Shown: positions 1 through 8,436 of the stretch, piece by piece
Numbering within the stretch: the first letter of the stretch is position 1
How the letters are laid out: each line of letters starts with the position of its first letter
Assembly: GCA_029777335.1 (NCBI GenBank)
Contig: JAKOSN010000121.1
Span: 1 to 64,000, forward strand
Length of the DNA: 64,000 nt
Direction of reading: 5' to 3'
Origin: Planctomycetota bacterium
GTDB taxonomy: Bacteria > Planctomycetota > Planctomycetia > Gemmatales > Gemmataceae
Program-made: the position numbers and the translations under genes
Notes under the pieces: model-generated
What the model was told of the DNA's origin: nothing
Database searches by the model: none
Seen by the model: only the letters and a program-made list of their open reading frames with translations

Positions 1-1163
1 ACGCGCGTGTTCACCGTGCGCGGGGAGAGAAACTCGCCACGTTCCACCTTGGCGAGTAACGCGCCCACATGGTTTTCGACAAAGGGAGCCAGCCCGGTCA
101 GGAGTGTGTACAGCGTTGCTCCCAGGCTGTAGACATCGCTCCAGGGGCCGATCGCGTCCAGCTTGCCCGCGGCCTGCTCCGGGCTCATGTAGGCCGGCGT
201 TCCCAGGGTTTTCCCGGTCTGGGTTAGCGATGATTCGCCGGAAGGGCGCACCACGCTCTCGGTCCGCTCCACCTCGGCCTGCCCGACCACCTTGGCCAGG
301 CCCCAATCGACGACCAACGTTTCGCCGTACTTGCCCAGCATGATATTGCCCGGCTTGAGATCGCGATGGAGAACCCCTCGGCTGTGCGCATAGGCGATTG
401 CCTCGCAGACATCGACAAATCGGCCGAGCAACTGGCGCAGGGCGTAGGTGCGCTCGGAATCCGTGCGGCCCTTGAATTCTTGCGCGTGGAAGGCGGCGAT
501 CGCTCCCTTCAAACTGTCTCCCTTGATGAAGCGCATTACATAGAAAGGGCGGCCATCGGCATAGGTGCCCAGCCCGTAGACCGGGACAATCCCCGGATGC
601 TCAAGCGCGCCGGTGACCTCGGCTTCGAGCAAAAAACGCGCGCGGCTTTCCGGCTGGTGGGCATGACACTCCTGGATTTCCTTGAGGGCCACTTCACGTT
701 TGAGTTCGGTATCCCGAGCGACAAACACCTCGCCCAACCCTCCCTTGGCGTGAGGCCGCAGGATCCGGTAGCGCGTTTCCGGGTTGGCTCCAGGGTGCAG
801 ATCCTCCGGGATTGTGGTGTGGAAGGCTGCCCCGGAGGAGACGTGGACCAGGCTCGCCTGCACGTCGCTATCGTCGAGTTGCTCCAGTTCGACGCGCACT
901 GACGAACGCACCGAACTGAGCGCGAGCAGGCTTTCCTGGGGATCGTTGTGGTGCTGTTTCAGGTGCTCCGCCACCAGCGCCTCGAGCAACTCCAACCGTT
1001 CCGGGCTCAGATGCCCCTGTTGCTGCAGGATCTGTCCGAGGGGAGTGGTTTTCGCGAGAACCCAGGCGTGCATGGCGCCGACCAGCGCCTCACGCGAGAC
1101 GAAATCCATTTGCAGGGCGAGAATCCCGAAGAGTAAATTGCGATCGCAACTGGGCTGAGACAT
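1..1163 (-). CDS. Serine/threonine protein kinase, PknB type (C-terminus beyond left edge)
   Basis: Cytoplasmic Hanks-type kinase read on the minus strand from ATG at 1163 to the window edge, about 387 residues, with no stop. The first about 110 residues (starting MSQPSCDRNLLFGILALQ) are an all-helical region of the type placed before the kinase domain in Gemmata-like planctomycetes. The kinase domain follows: a nucleotide loop around AKGGLGEVFVA, VALKEI with the ATP-binding Lys, HRDLKPGNIM as catalytic loop, and VVDWGLAK where DWG replaces DFG, then GTPAYMSPEQA. The DWG variant is common in this lineage. The C-terminal half, often membrane anchor plus WD40 or TPR repeats in this group, is not visible, so substrate and location are unknown. 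Not in an evident operon; rnc starts divergently 265 bases away. Confidence 0.9.
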   Translation of the reverse strand, partial: MSQPSCDRNLLFGILALQMDFVSREALVGAMHAWVLAKTTPLGQILQQQGHLSPERLELLEALVAEHLKQHHNDPQESLLALSSVRSSVRVELEQLDDSDVQASLVHVSSGAAFHTTIPEDLHPGANPETRYRILRPHAKGGLGEVFVARDTELKREVALKEIQECHAHQPESRARFLLEAEVTGALEHPGIVPVYGLGTYADGRPFYVMRFIKGDSLKGAIAAFHAQEFKGRTDSERTYALRQLLGRFVDVCEAIAYAHSRGVLHRDLKPGNIMLGKYGETLVVDWGLAKVVGQAEVERTESVVRPSGESSLTQTGKTLGTPAYMSPEQAAGKLDAIGPWSDVYSLGATLYTLLTGLAPFVENHVGALLAKVERGEFLSPRTVNTR

Positions 1164-1363
1164 GGCGAATACTCGTAAAGGCAAACGCGAGTCGTGCGCC
1201 GTCGGCGGTTCTGGATTGTCATGCGACTGGCAGTCTACCCGACGCCGAGAGACAATGCCAGTCTCTGCGTACGGCGATTCTACCCAACCAACGGATAAGG
1301 CAGGTATCGCAGGGCGTGATGGATGGCGTCTGGCGCAACCTCCCCGCGCGCTCGGCTGTGCGG

Positions 1364-1392
1364 TTGACAAGCCTTCGGAGCGGTGATAACTT
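1364..1392 (+). promoter_or_regulatory. Sigma-70-like promoter upstream of rnc
   Basis: TTGACA at 1364-1369, a 17-base spacer, then TAACTT at 1387-1392. This predicts a transcript start near 1399, about 30 bases before the rnc ATG at 1429. The -35 is a perfect consensus and the spacing is optimal; the -10 matches 4 of 6. Whether planctomycete sigma factors use it was not tested. Confidence 0.45.
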
Positions 1393-1428
1393 CAAACGAG
1401 GGTTTTTCATCTGATTGTGATAGGCATC

Positions 1429-2157
1429 ATGGCTGACGAATTGACGTCGGAACGCGAGGCCGAGATTCTCGAAGAGTGCCAGCGCGCCATCGGTTATCGC
1501 TTCCGTCAACCAGAATTGTTGCGAGCCTCGTTGACCCATGCCTCGGGGGCAAACACCCGTCTTGCCTCCAATGAACGTATGGAGTTCCTGGGAGATTCCA
1601 TCCTGGGGTTGATTTGCTGCGAACAACTCTATTTGCGCTTCCCCGACTATCAAGAAGGCGATTTGACCAAGATCAAATCCGACGTGGTGAGTCGGCGCAG
1701 TTGCGCACGCTTCAGTGAACAACTCCATCTCGGGGAGTTTGTTTTTCTGGGGCGGGGGATGAGTGTGGATGGAGTTGTCCCCCCGAGCATCCTGGCAGAT
1801 GTCTTTGAATCGCTGGTAGCCGCGGTCTATCTGGATGGCGGACTCGAACCGGCGCGCACCTTTGTGCTGCGTTACCTCGGGCCAGAGATCGAGGAGGTCG
1901 CCGAGAGCGCCAGTGGACGCAACTTCAAATCGCTGCTGCAACAGGTGGCGCAGCGTGAGTATAATGCCACTCCGCAATATCTGCTGCTCGACGAGAAAGG
2001 CCCCGACCACAGCAAGTGCTTCAAGATTGCGGCGGTGATCGGTCGGCATCGCTACGCGGGCGCCTGGGGTCGGAACAAAAAGGAAGCCGAACAGCGCGCT
2101 GCGATGAACGCTCTGGCGCAGGTCAACGGCGATCCCATCCCCTTCGAGCACGACTGA
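1429..2157 (+). CDS. rnc: Ribonuclease III
   Basis: Double-strand-specific endoribonuclease for rRNA and mRNA processing, 242 residues, normal length. The RNase III domain carries the signature NERMEFLGDSILGL (residues 48-61) and ADVFESLVAAVYLDGG. Metal-binding acidic residues are E49, E52, D56, D124 and E127, aligned with the E. coli enzyme. The C-terminal dsRNA-binding domain (about 165-235) shows FKSLLQQVAQ and the basic NKKEAEQRAA helix. An in-frame GTG at 1417 would add four residues; ATG 1429 is preferred because it follows the promoter at normal distance. The stop codon overlaps the next start as TGATG, so the two genes are translationally coupled. Confidence 0.95.
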   Translation: MADELTSEREAEILEECQRAIGYRFRQPELLRASLTHASGANTRLASNERMEFLGDSILGLICCEQLYLRFPDYQEGDLTKIKSDVVSRRSCARFSEQLHLGEFVFLGRGMSVDGVVPPSILADVFESLVAAVYLDGGLEPARTFVLRYLGPEIEEVAESASGRNFKSLLQQVAQREYNATPQYLLLDEKGPDHSKCFKIAAVIGRHRYAGAWGRNKKEAEQRAAMNALAQVNGDPIPFEHD

Positions 2158-2462
2158 TGGCCGCGATGCCTCCCTATCCCGTGTATTGCTCGTGGTCGGG
2201 ATGCCATGAGCTGGCGGTCTACAAGATTGCCGCCGCCTGGAGCGATGGGGTAACCGCCGAGTTGAAGACCTACGCGCTTGTCTGTCCCACCTGCCTTGCC
2301 GCTGCCTACGCCGCCAGCAAAACACGCCAGGCCGCGTGCCGTCTGGCCGCCAGCGAAAAACTGGAGGTTCCGGGCATCTATCTCCTGGCGCGAGGCGAAC
2401 GCGATCAGAAGTTGCAGCGCTGCCCGGAGCTTGAACAGCAATTGAACAATCCGCCGACCTGA
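2157..2462 (+). CDS. Small Cys-containing protein of unknown function coupled to rnc
   Basis: 101 residues. The start is ATG 2157, which shares one base with the rnc stop; a longer upstream extension in the same frame would lie inside rnc and is not credible. Four cysteines sit as CSWSGC near residue 10 and CPTC near residue 44, which could bind a metal such as zinc (inference). The rest is alpha-helical and Ala-rich. No signal peptide or membrane segment. I do not recognise a named family. The coupling suggests co-expression with RNase III, but nothing in the sequence proves a role in RNA metabolism. Its stop lies 7 bases from the end of the convergent mechanosensitive channel gene. Confidence 0.75.
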   Translation: MAAMPPYPVYCSWSGCHELAVYKIAAAWSDGVTAELKTYALVCPTCLAAAYAASKTRQAACRLAASEKLEVPGIYLLARGERDQKLQRCPELEQQLNNPPT

Positions 2463-2469
2463 CAGCCGC

Positions 2470-3906
2470 TCAGCCCGTGGGGGATCTGTTGCTGGACTCC
2501 GTCAGCAGGTTGTCATCTTCGTTCAGACCGCGCGCCTGTTTGGCCTGTTCCTCGATCTGATGTGCTTCGGTGTGCAGCCCGCCTTCGGCCTGGGTTGAGA
2601 TCGAGCGGGATTCCTGCGGCCGTACGGGAGACGCCGCATGGTCTGTGTTCCTGTTCTGTTGCCGCGCCTCCACCAGCTGCACCGGGACTGCCGACGGGAA
2701 GATCACCTCGCGCGCCGTATCAGGGATGGGGATCGCATGCTGCTGAAAAGCCCGCTTGACCAGCCGTAGCACTGAGGATTTCACGCGCCCGGGGCTGTGT
2801 TTGCTCCCATCCAACCAGAAATAGCTGCGCAGGAGGATGGTGTTATCCAGACTCTCCACGAGCACCGAGGGCTCGGGCTCGAGGAGAACGGCGGGGTGCT
2901 CCATCAGCACGCGCAGGGTGATCTCCTGCGCCTGCGTGATGTCTGCCTCGTAGCCAATGCCGAGGGCGAAATCTTCTCGCCGGTTGGGGTTGCTGGTGTA
3001 GTTGCGAATAACACTTTTGTAGATCGTGGAATTGGGAATTTGCACCTGTTCGCCGGCCAGGGTCATCAGCATGGTGGTGCGCACATTCAATTGTTGCACA
3101 AACCCCATGATACCATTGACATCCACCAGATCCCCCACCTGAAACGGGCGCTGCACGCTGAGCAGAATGCTGGCGAGGAAGTTCTCGGTGATGTCGCGAA
3201 AGGCGATACCGATGATCAACCCGAGCAAGCCAGTGCCGCCCAGGACCGTCAGGGCCAGTCGGGTCAGCCCTGAAATCTTGAGCACCACATACAACCCCAG
3301 CAGAAACACCAGCAGCCCCACACAGCGCGAGATCACATCGCGTAACAGTGATACGGTGATCCGGTTGCGCAGCAGAAAATAACTCGCTCGGGTCGCCAGC
3401 ACGGCCAGGATGCTGAAGAGGAACAGGATCAGCAGGGCGAAGAGGATCATGGGGAGAGCAGTCAGGGTATCGCGCCACAGATCGCCCAACCCCGCCAACG
3501 CGAGCGAAAAATCCCACGGCGAGGGTTGGGTCACCTCGATGCGGTTGACCACGGCGGCGACATCCTGGGTGTTGCGCGCCAGATCGCCAGCCCATTTCCG
3601 ATACTCCTCCTGGGTGGTATGCCCTTCGAGGAAGACCACTCCTTCCTGCACCTTCACTCGGGGCGCCTGGAACCACTCGGTCGAGCGCAGAATGCTCTCC
3701 AACCGCTCTCGAATCTGGTCGTCGCGCGCCTCGGGTTTAACCTCCACCCGCGTGGGGGCCTTCACCGGCGGTTCCTTGCCAGGCACGACCGGGCGAGTGG
3801 GCTCCCCGGAGTCGGACTTCGTCGGTTCATCGGCCGGGAGCGTTCGGGGAAGGACGAGCAAGACGAGCAGAGCGAGGGTGCGGACGGGTGGGTAGGGAAA
3901 GGGCAT
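2470..3906 (-). CDS. Mechanosensitive ion channel (MscS family) with N-terminal BON domain
   Basis: Inner-membrane channel expected to open on membrane tension and protect against hypo-osmotic shock. 478 residues from ATG 3906, chosen because it opens a signal peptide (MPFPYPPVRTLALLVLLVLP); the frame continues 23 codons upstream without a signal. After a Pro-rich stretch there is a BON domain (about residues 65-125, DQIRERLESIL through VVNRIEV), then hydrophobic helices (about 140-235) and the MscS core: Gly/Ala-rich pore helix TVLGGTGLLGLIIGIAF, FLASILLSVQRPFQVGDLVDV, the beta domain with VQIPNSTIY, and the alpha-beta C-terminus. The tail is Gln/Glu/Arg-rich. The BON-MscS fusion may anchor the channel to the envelope (inference). 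Confidence 0.9.
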   Translation of the reverse strand: MPFPYPPVRTLALLVLLVLPRTLPADEPTKSDSGEPTRPVVPGKEPPVKAPTRVEVKPEARDDQIRERLESILRSTEWFQAPRVKVQEGVVFLEGHTTQEEYRKWAGDLARNTQDVAAVVNRIEVTQPSPWDFSLALAGLGDLWRDTLTALPMILFALLILFLFSILAVLATRASYFLLRNRITVSLLRDVISRCVGLLVFLLGLYVVLKISGLTRLALTVLGGTGLLGLIIGIAFRDITENFLASILLSVQRPFQVGDLVDVNGIMGFVQQLNVRTTMLMTLAGEQVQIPNSTIYKSVIRNYTSNPNRREDFALGIGYEADITQAQEITLRVLMEHPAVLLEPEPSVLVESLDNTILLRSYFWLDGSKHSPGRVKSSVLRLVKRAFQQHAIPIPDTAREVIFPSAVPVQLVEARQQNRNTDHAASPVRPQESRSISTQAEGGLHTEAHQIEEQAKQARGLNEDDNLLTESSNRSPTG

Positions 3907-3976
3907 GAGGCAGGTTCCTCCAGTGGCTGGGGCGAATCTCCTGGGCAGGGGCTCGCCGTCCTGAGCGAACTCCATG

Positions 3977-4017
3977 AAAAAACGCCAGGAGAGCGACTGG
4001 AGCCTCTCTCCTGGCGT
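3977..4017 (-). terminator. Intrinsic terminator of the acyl-CoA dehydrogenase gene
   Basis: Perfect 12-bp stem ACGCCAGGAGAG (3982-3993) with CTCTCCTGGCGT (4006-4017) around a 12-base loop. On the minus strand the stem is followed by six T (plus-strand A at 3977-3982). It lies 10 bases past the stop of the acyl-CoA dehydrogenase gene and before the MscS gene, so the two are probably separate transcripts. Confidence 0.85.
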
Positions 4018-4027
4018 GGCTGTGTGC

Positions 4028-5944
4028 TCAGCGATTTTCGTAGGGCATCAGGATGTCACCGACGGGGATTCCGGTGAGTTCATCAAACCCACCCGAAAGG
4101 ATCACCTCGGCCAGTTTGCCTGCGTCGCGGAAGTGGCGATCTTCCGGGCGCTGGCCGGTCAGTTTACGACGCAGATCCTGACACAACATGTCGGCAGAGA
4201 GGGTGGCCACTTCATTCTTCTTGCCATGTGCCCACAGGGCGGTCACCAGGATGACCACAGCATCCTGCACGCGCTGGGAGAGTTCGGCCATGCGGCACTG
4301 CCGATCGGGGAGTTTGAGCTGATGCTTGCGCATCGTGCTGCTCAGTTCGACCGGGAACCGGTCGAACTGACTCTGGGCGAAGGCGACGTGCTCCGCCAGT
4401 CGGGGATCGAGCCCGGCCAGATCCACCCGGGGCCGCCGACCGAGTTTCTGCCCCATCATCCAGCGCGAGTAGGCCATTAACTCTCTGCGCAACTTCCACG
4501 CATGAGAGGGATTGAGCGGATTGAATGTACGAATGCCCTGTTGCTGCAGCGCCTTGCCAATCGGCTCGAAGAACGCCTTGCCATGTTCTTTCACCAGCGA
4601 CTTGAAGAAGGCCAGGCCCAGGATCTCGCCTTCACCTTCATAAATGCAGGGCGCCAGGAAGTCGTACACATTATCGCCAAAGAGATGGCCCTTGAGGAAC
4701 GAGCGTCCGCCATGGGTCTTCATGAACAGCTCGATGGCGGCTTCCTTCATCGCCTCGCTGCCAAAGATCTTGGCGATGATGCATTCCAGCTCGCCGCGAT
4801 AATGCTGATCGATCAGCCACGATCCCCAGGCAACCAGCGCATCGGACCCTGCGATCAACCCTGCCAGGCGCGCGATCCGGCGTTTCACCAGTTCACGTGT
4901 ATTGATGGCCTGGCCATAGGTGCGGCGGAAGGCGGCCCAGGGCAGCAAGTTGGCGAGCATCACGCGCATGGTCCCTGCGGCGCCGGCGCACAACGCCAAC
5001 CGGCCGAGGTTCAACCCGTGATAGGCGATTGTCAAGCCATCGCCCAGCGGTGGGGTAAGCAGATTCTCGCGCGGCACCCGGAAACGGTTGAAGAGCAACC
5101 CGTTGTTGTGCGCATGACGCAGAGCGTACAGACCATACGATTTGATGCGGAACTGCTCGTTCTCTTCCGGGGGAAGATCAGCGATCAGTACCGCCGGTTT
5201 GCCCTCGAGGAGTACCACGAGGCCAATGGTGCGCCCCGGGATCACATTGGTGATAAAGAGCTTTTCGCCCGTGACTTCATAATGATCGCCAACAAGGGTA
5301 GCGGTGGTGCGCAGGGCGGTCAGGTCGGAGCCAGCACACGGTTCGGTGAGAGCAAAGCCGGAGAGAGCTTCTCCGCTGGCGAGGCGGGGGAGGAAACGGG
5401 CCTGTTGTTCGGGAGTGCCAAAAGCGCGCACGGGATCGACAGCGCCAATGCAGCCATGGACCGAGGCCAGCCCGGCCACCATGGGATCGATCGTCGCCAT
5501 GCGCGTGAGGAAGTTGGTGAAGCGCGCGAACGAGGCGCCCTGTCCGCCAAACTTCGGATCGATGAGCATCCCCCAGTAGCCAGCTTGACCCAGTTCGGCG
5601 AGCAGGCCAGGGTCGAGTTTGCCATTTTCGCCGTACACGGTGCCTGCGTCGCGGCGCCGGCGAACGACTTCCAGCGAGCGTTGCATGGCGGCATCGCAGG
5701 GTTCGCCGGCGGAGAGGGGCGGCGCAGCAAATTGATCGAGCGGTAATGAGGCGTCCCAGACAGCGCGATGCACCGGGCTGTGCGCCGTGCGATAGCGTTG
5801 TTCAAAGAGCGATTCCACCTGCTCGTCGGCCTTGTCTACCGCGCCCAGGCGGCGCGCTTCCTCCTCGCTCTTGCCGCCGAGGCGCATCGCCGTTTCGGCA
5901 AAACTCTGCTGATTGTCCGCGTCGAGGATTGGGGCCGTGCCCAT
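4028..5944 (-). CDS. Acyl-CoA dehydrogenase family protein (long form)
   Basis: FAD-dependent alpha,beta-dehydrogenation of acyl-CoA esters in the cytoplasm, probably fatty-acid degradation. 638 residues, much longer than the usual about 380. Start ATG 5944 is set by a GAAGGAGAAG ribosome site; 21 upstream in-frame codons are rejected. Seen: an N-terminal helical domain, the FAD/substrate motif LTEPCAGSDLTALRTTA, a beta domain, and a helical domain with CIYEGEGEILGL supplying the likely catalytic Glu. The usual flavin motif around YGG is MKTHGGRSF here. About 150 extra C-terminal residues follow, a feature of very-long-chain or unclassified members. No beta-oxidation partner lies alongside, so the substrate is unknown. 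Confidence 0.85.
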   Translation of the reverse strand: MGTAPILDADNQQSFAETAMRLGGKSEEEARRLGAVDKADEQVESLFEQRYRTAHSPVHRAVWDASLPLDQFAAPPLSAGEPCDAAMQRSLEVVRRRRDAGTVYGENGKLDPGLLAELGQAGYWGMLIDPKFGGQGASFARFTNFLTRMATIDPMVAGLASVHGCIGAVDPVRAFGTPEQQARFLPRLASGEALSGFALTEPCAGSDLTALRTTATLVGDHYEVTGEKLFITNVIPGRTIGLVVLLEGKPAVLIADLPPEENEQFRIKSYGLYALRHAHNNGLLFNRFRVPRENLLTPPLGDGLTIAYHGLNLGRLALCAGAAGTMRVMLANLLPWAAFRRTYGQAINTRELVKRRIARLAGLIAGSDALVAWGSWLIDQHYRGELECIIAKIFGSEAMKEAAIELFMKTHGGRSFLKGHLFGDNVYDFLAPCIYEGEGEILGLAFFKSLVKEHGKAFFEPIGKALQQQGIRTFNPLNPSHAWKLRRELMAYSRWMMGQKLGRRPRVDLAGLDPRLAEHVAFAQSQFDRFPVELSSTMRKHQLKLPDRQCRMAELSQRVQDAVVILVTALWAHGKKNEVATLSADMLCQDLRRKLTGQRPEDRHFRDAGKLAEVILSGGFDELTGIPVGDILMPYENR

Positions 5945-6307
5945 GCTTCTTCTCCTTCGGAAGGGTGTCAGGACGTGAAAACAGGAGACGACCAGACAGG
6001 CCATCAACAGGGGTATCCGCCGAGCACGATCCTGCCGGGAGGAAAGGGACCGCTTCCGAGCGGTGGGGCTCGGCGACTATGCTCCTTGTTTATTCTATGC
6101 AGAAGTCCTCCCCGGAGAGGGGCGGCAGCAGACGTCTTTCTATTCTGCCCTCTGGTGTGGCAAGAGAGGAAGATTGCGCAAGTTCTTCATGCTTCTCGCG
6201 TTTGACTCGGGATGATACAATAGGATTAAAGGTGGTTTCTGCTCTCTTCCGCACGATGGGCAGAACACCTGCACCCAGCGCCAATGGCTGTCTCCCAGGA
6301 GCGACCC
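5945..6307. other. Divergent intergenic region, 363 bases
   Basis: Lies between the acyl-CoA dehydrogenase (minus) and the secreted Pro-rich protein (plus), so it must hold both promoters. A 15-base sequence GTGGCAAGAGAGGAA at 6157-6171 recurs at 7877-7891 upstream of another small gene. TTGACT (6204) and TACAAT lie close together but with spacing too short for one promoter. No gene seen. Confidence 0.5.
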
Positions 6308-6904
6308 ATGCGACGTACCCTTGCCACTGGAATTCTGACGCTCGCGATCCTTGGGCTCACGGCGGACGTGAGTCGGGCCGACGTCGTTCTGCAGATTGGC
6401 GGCTTCGGTCTGCGCATCGGCTGCAATACGCCGAACTGCATTCAGATCGCCATTCCAACCAGGACCCGCAAGGTGATGACCACGCCGGTCCCCGCCCCAG
6501 CGCCCGGTCTGCCGGTCGCACCTCCGCCTGGCTTGCCGCTGGAGATTGCACCGCCCGCGTCCGGCGTGCCTCAGGTGGTGCCGCAAGCGTTGCCTGGGCC
6601 AGCGCTCACCCCCTCAGTCTCGCCCGCCCCGTCGGCCACCATTGTCACCCCCGCGCCGCTTGCTCGGCCGCTGAGCGTGCGCGAATTTGCCTCGGTCTTC
6701 AAGCCGGTTTGTGGTTCCCATCAGGTGATGCTCGTTCATCCCTTCACGGGCTGCCCGGTGCAGGTGTGCTTCAACCTTCCCAACGGGTGCCCCAAGGTCA
6801 AGGTACATTTCCGCCGCGAGCTGGAGTTCAACTACGGTCGGCAGGGCAATGTGGAGATTCACTTCGATCGTAGCGGGCGCACCTGGGTTGAATATCATAA
6901 GTGA
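6308..6904 (+). CDS. Secreted proline-rich protein of unknown function
   Basis: 198 residues from ATG 6308, preceded by CCAGGAG; this start places a signal peptide (MRRTLATGILTLAILGLTA) at the N-terminus. The mature part has a short segment with paired Cys (IGCNTPNCIQ), a long Pro/Ala/Val linker of about 85 residues (roughly 60-130) typical of extended cell-surface spacers, and a compact C-terminal domain with four Cys (PVCGSH, TGCPVQVCFNLPNGC) and basic strands ending near VEYHK. I recognise no enzyme motif. The Cys arrangement suggests a disulfide-stabilised extracytoplasmic domain. A terminator follows at 6941-6989. Confidence 0.75.
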   Translation: MRRTLATGILTLAILGLTADVSRADVVLQIGGFGLRIGCNTPNCIQIAIPTRTRKVMTTPVPAPAPGLPVAPPPGLPLEIAPPASGVPQVVPQALPGPALTPSVSPAPSATIVTPAPLARPLSVREFASVFKPVCGSHQVMLVHPFTGCPVQVCFNLPNGCPKVKVHFRRELEFNYGRQGNVEIHFDRSGRTWVEYHK

Positions 6905-6940
6905 GGATCATGCCGCAGCAGGGAGGATCGGTTAAGCGGA

Positions 6941-6989
6941 GAGCCGCGGGCCGCTGCTTCTCAATCGGCGCCTGCGGCTCCTCGTTTTT
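6941..6989 (+). terminator. Intrinsic terminator after the Pro-rich protein gene
   Basis: GAGCCGC at 6941-6947 pairs with GCGGCTC at 6974-6980, followed by CTCGTTTTT. The upstream arm belongs to a longer AAGCGGAGAGCCGC sequence that is repeated, inverted, at about 48748-48761. It lies just before the next gene. Confidence 0.6.
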
Positions 6990-7004
6990 CAGGATGTGGG
7001 TGCG

Positions 7005-7802
7005 ATGACTGACACGCAGTTGACCGAATGGTTGGAAGCCGCCTGTGAAGCGGCTCGTCGAGCGGCCGCCGTGATGGAAGAATGGCGTGGCACGTTTCAG
7101 GTGCGCGAGAAGGGGCGCTTTGATCTTGTCACCGATGCTGATGTCGCCTCGCAAAAGGCGATCTGCTCTTATCTGCACGAGCGCTTTCCCGACCACCAGT
7201 TTCTGGGCGAAGAAGAGCCGTCGGGGCACAATCGGCCCGGCGTCGATGCTCCGCCCACCTGGATCATCGATCCGATCGATGGCACCACCAATTTTGTTCA
7301 TGATGTGCCAATGTACTGCGTCTCGATCGGCCTGCAGGTGGCCGGGGAGCTGGTTGTTGGGGTGGTGCTGGAGCCGTCGCGCGGCGAATTGTATCGTGCT
7401 GCTCGGGGCCAGGGCGCCTGGCTGGGTTCGCGGCGCCTGCAAGTGAGCCAGGCCGCACGACTCGAAGAAGCCTTGCTGGCGACGGGATTTCCGCCCGATA
7501 TGCGCGGCCAGGAACGCTCGCTCGCGTGGTGGCGCTACTTCTCTTTGCGAACGCGTTCGTTGCGGCGAACCGGCTCGACGGCGCTCAACCTGGCCTATGT
7601 GGCGGCGGGACGCTTCGATGGTTTCTATGCCTTCGACAACCATGTGTGGGACGTCGCAGGGGGAGTGGTGCTGGTGCGCGAGGCCGGCGGAACGATCACC
7701 AACACCGACGGCTCGCCCTATGACCCCTATGCAACCGATGCGGTCGCCAGCAACGGCCTGATTCACCCCGTGATGCTGCAATGTTTGCGCGAGGGACCGT
7801 GA
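7005..7802 (+). CDS. Inositol monophosphatase family protein
   Basis: Mg-dependent phosphomonoesterase, cytoplasmic, 265 residues. Substrate could be inositol phosphate, another sugar phosphate or a PAP-like nucleotide; the sequence alone does not decide. Family motifs are complete: the metal-binding EE pair at 69-70 (LGEEEP), WIIDPIDGTTNF at 86-97 with D89 and D92, and the C-terminal VWDVAGGVVLVREAGG. GTG 6996 would add three residues; ATG 7005 is chosen. The gene follows the 6941-6989 terminator, so it has its own promoter. Confidence 0.92.
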   Translation: MTDTQLTEWLEAACEAARRAAAVMEEWRGTFQVREKGRFDLVTDADVASQKAICSYLHERFPDHQFLGEEEPSGHNRPGVDAPPTWIIDPIDGTTNFVHDVPMYCVSIGLQVAGELVVGVVLEPSRGELYRAARGQGAWLGSRRLQVSQAARLEEALLATGFPPDMRGQERSLAWWRYFSLRTRSLRRTGSTALNLAYVAAGRFDGFYAFDNHVWDVAGGVVLVREAGGTITNTDGSPYDPYATDAVASNGLIHPVMLQCLREGP

Positions 7803-7924
7803 CTGGTCGCGCCGGGCGCGCGTCGCTAGTTTTTTGAGTGGATCTCTTGCCGCGCGCTTCTGCCGTTGGTGGGGGCGTGGCAAGAGAGGAACGATTCGAC
7901 TTGGCGAGATCCCAGGAAACACCG

Positions 7925-8194
7925 ATGTCCACCACTCCCCCCACCACCCCCTTCTGGTTCAAACAGCGTCAGGGGAAACTCGAAGCGGTTGGCGATCACG
8001 TCATCAAGGTGACCGCTCCCAATCAGAACGAGGCGTTTCTGCTGATTCGCGAGGTGCCGGGCAAGGGGTGGACGCCCGCCGTGCGGCTGACCGCCGAGGG
8101 TGAAGAGGTCGCGTCCTCGGCGGAGGTCTTCAGCCATCCGTGGACGGCCTGGGAGATCGCGTTTGAACTGTACCGCCAGAAGGTGATTGTCTGA
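7925..8194 (+). CDS. Small conserved-looking protein of unknown function
   Basis: 89 residues. The frame is open from 7838, but the upstream part is unlike a protein N-terminus; ATG 7925 (MSTTPPTTPFWFKQRQGK) is the credible start, with CCAGGAAAC upstream. The sequence reads as a small alpha/beta domain (HVIKVTAPNQNEAFLLIREVPGKGW... WTAWEIAFELYRQKVIV) with no signal peptide or membrane segment. I do not recognise a family. Coding pattern and composition match neighbours. A GTGGCAAGAGAGGAA repeat copy lies 34 bases upstream. Confidence 0.6.
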   Translation: MSTTPPTTPFWFKQRQGKLEAVGDHVIKVTAPNQNEAFLLIREVPGKGWTPAVRLTAEGEEVASSAEVFSHPWTAWEIAFELYRQKVIV

Positions 8195-8436
8195 GCGAGA
8201 CGGCGCCCCGCTCACCCGCTCGCCCTCTCCTTCCCCCCTGAAAACTGAAAACTGAACACTGAAAACTCCCTATTCCCCAAATCTTCTTGGCTCCCGTTCC
8301 GCGCTGAGGATACAATCTTCCTGGCACTCTTCGCGCGCTGGGTCGCCGCGGACAACCTGCACTCGCGAAGCGTGTCTCCTCGATTGAGCTTGCCAACCAC
8401 CCTGCCGCATGAGTTTGCCGCGCGAAGGATCTCCTC
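8195..8436. other. Intergenic region with short CTGAAAA tandem repeat
   Basis: 242 bases before the PQQ-propeller gene. At 8238-8268 there are imperfect tandem copies of the 7-base unit CTGAAAA (one copy reads CTGAACA). The rest is unremarkable; no gene seen. The promoter of the long downstream gene must lie here. Confidence 0.5.
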
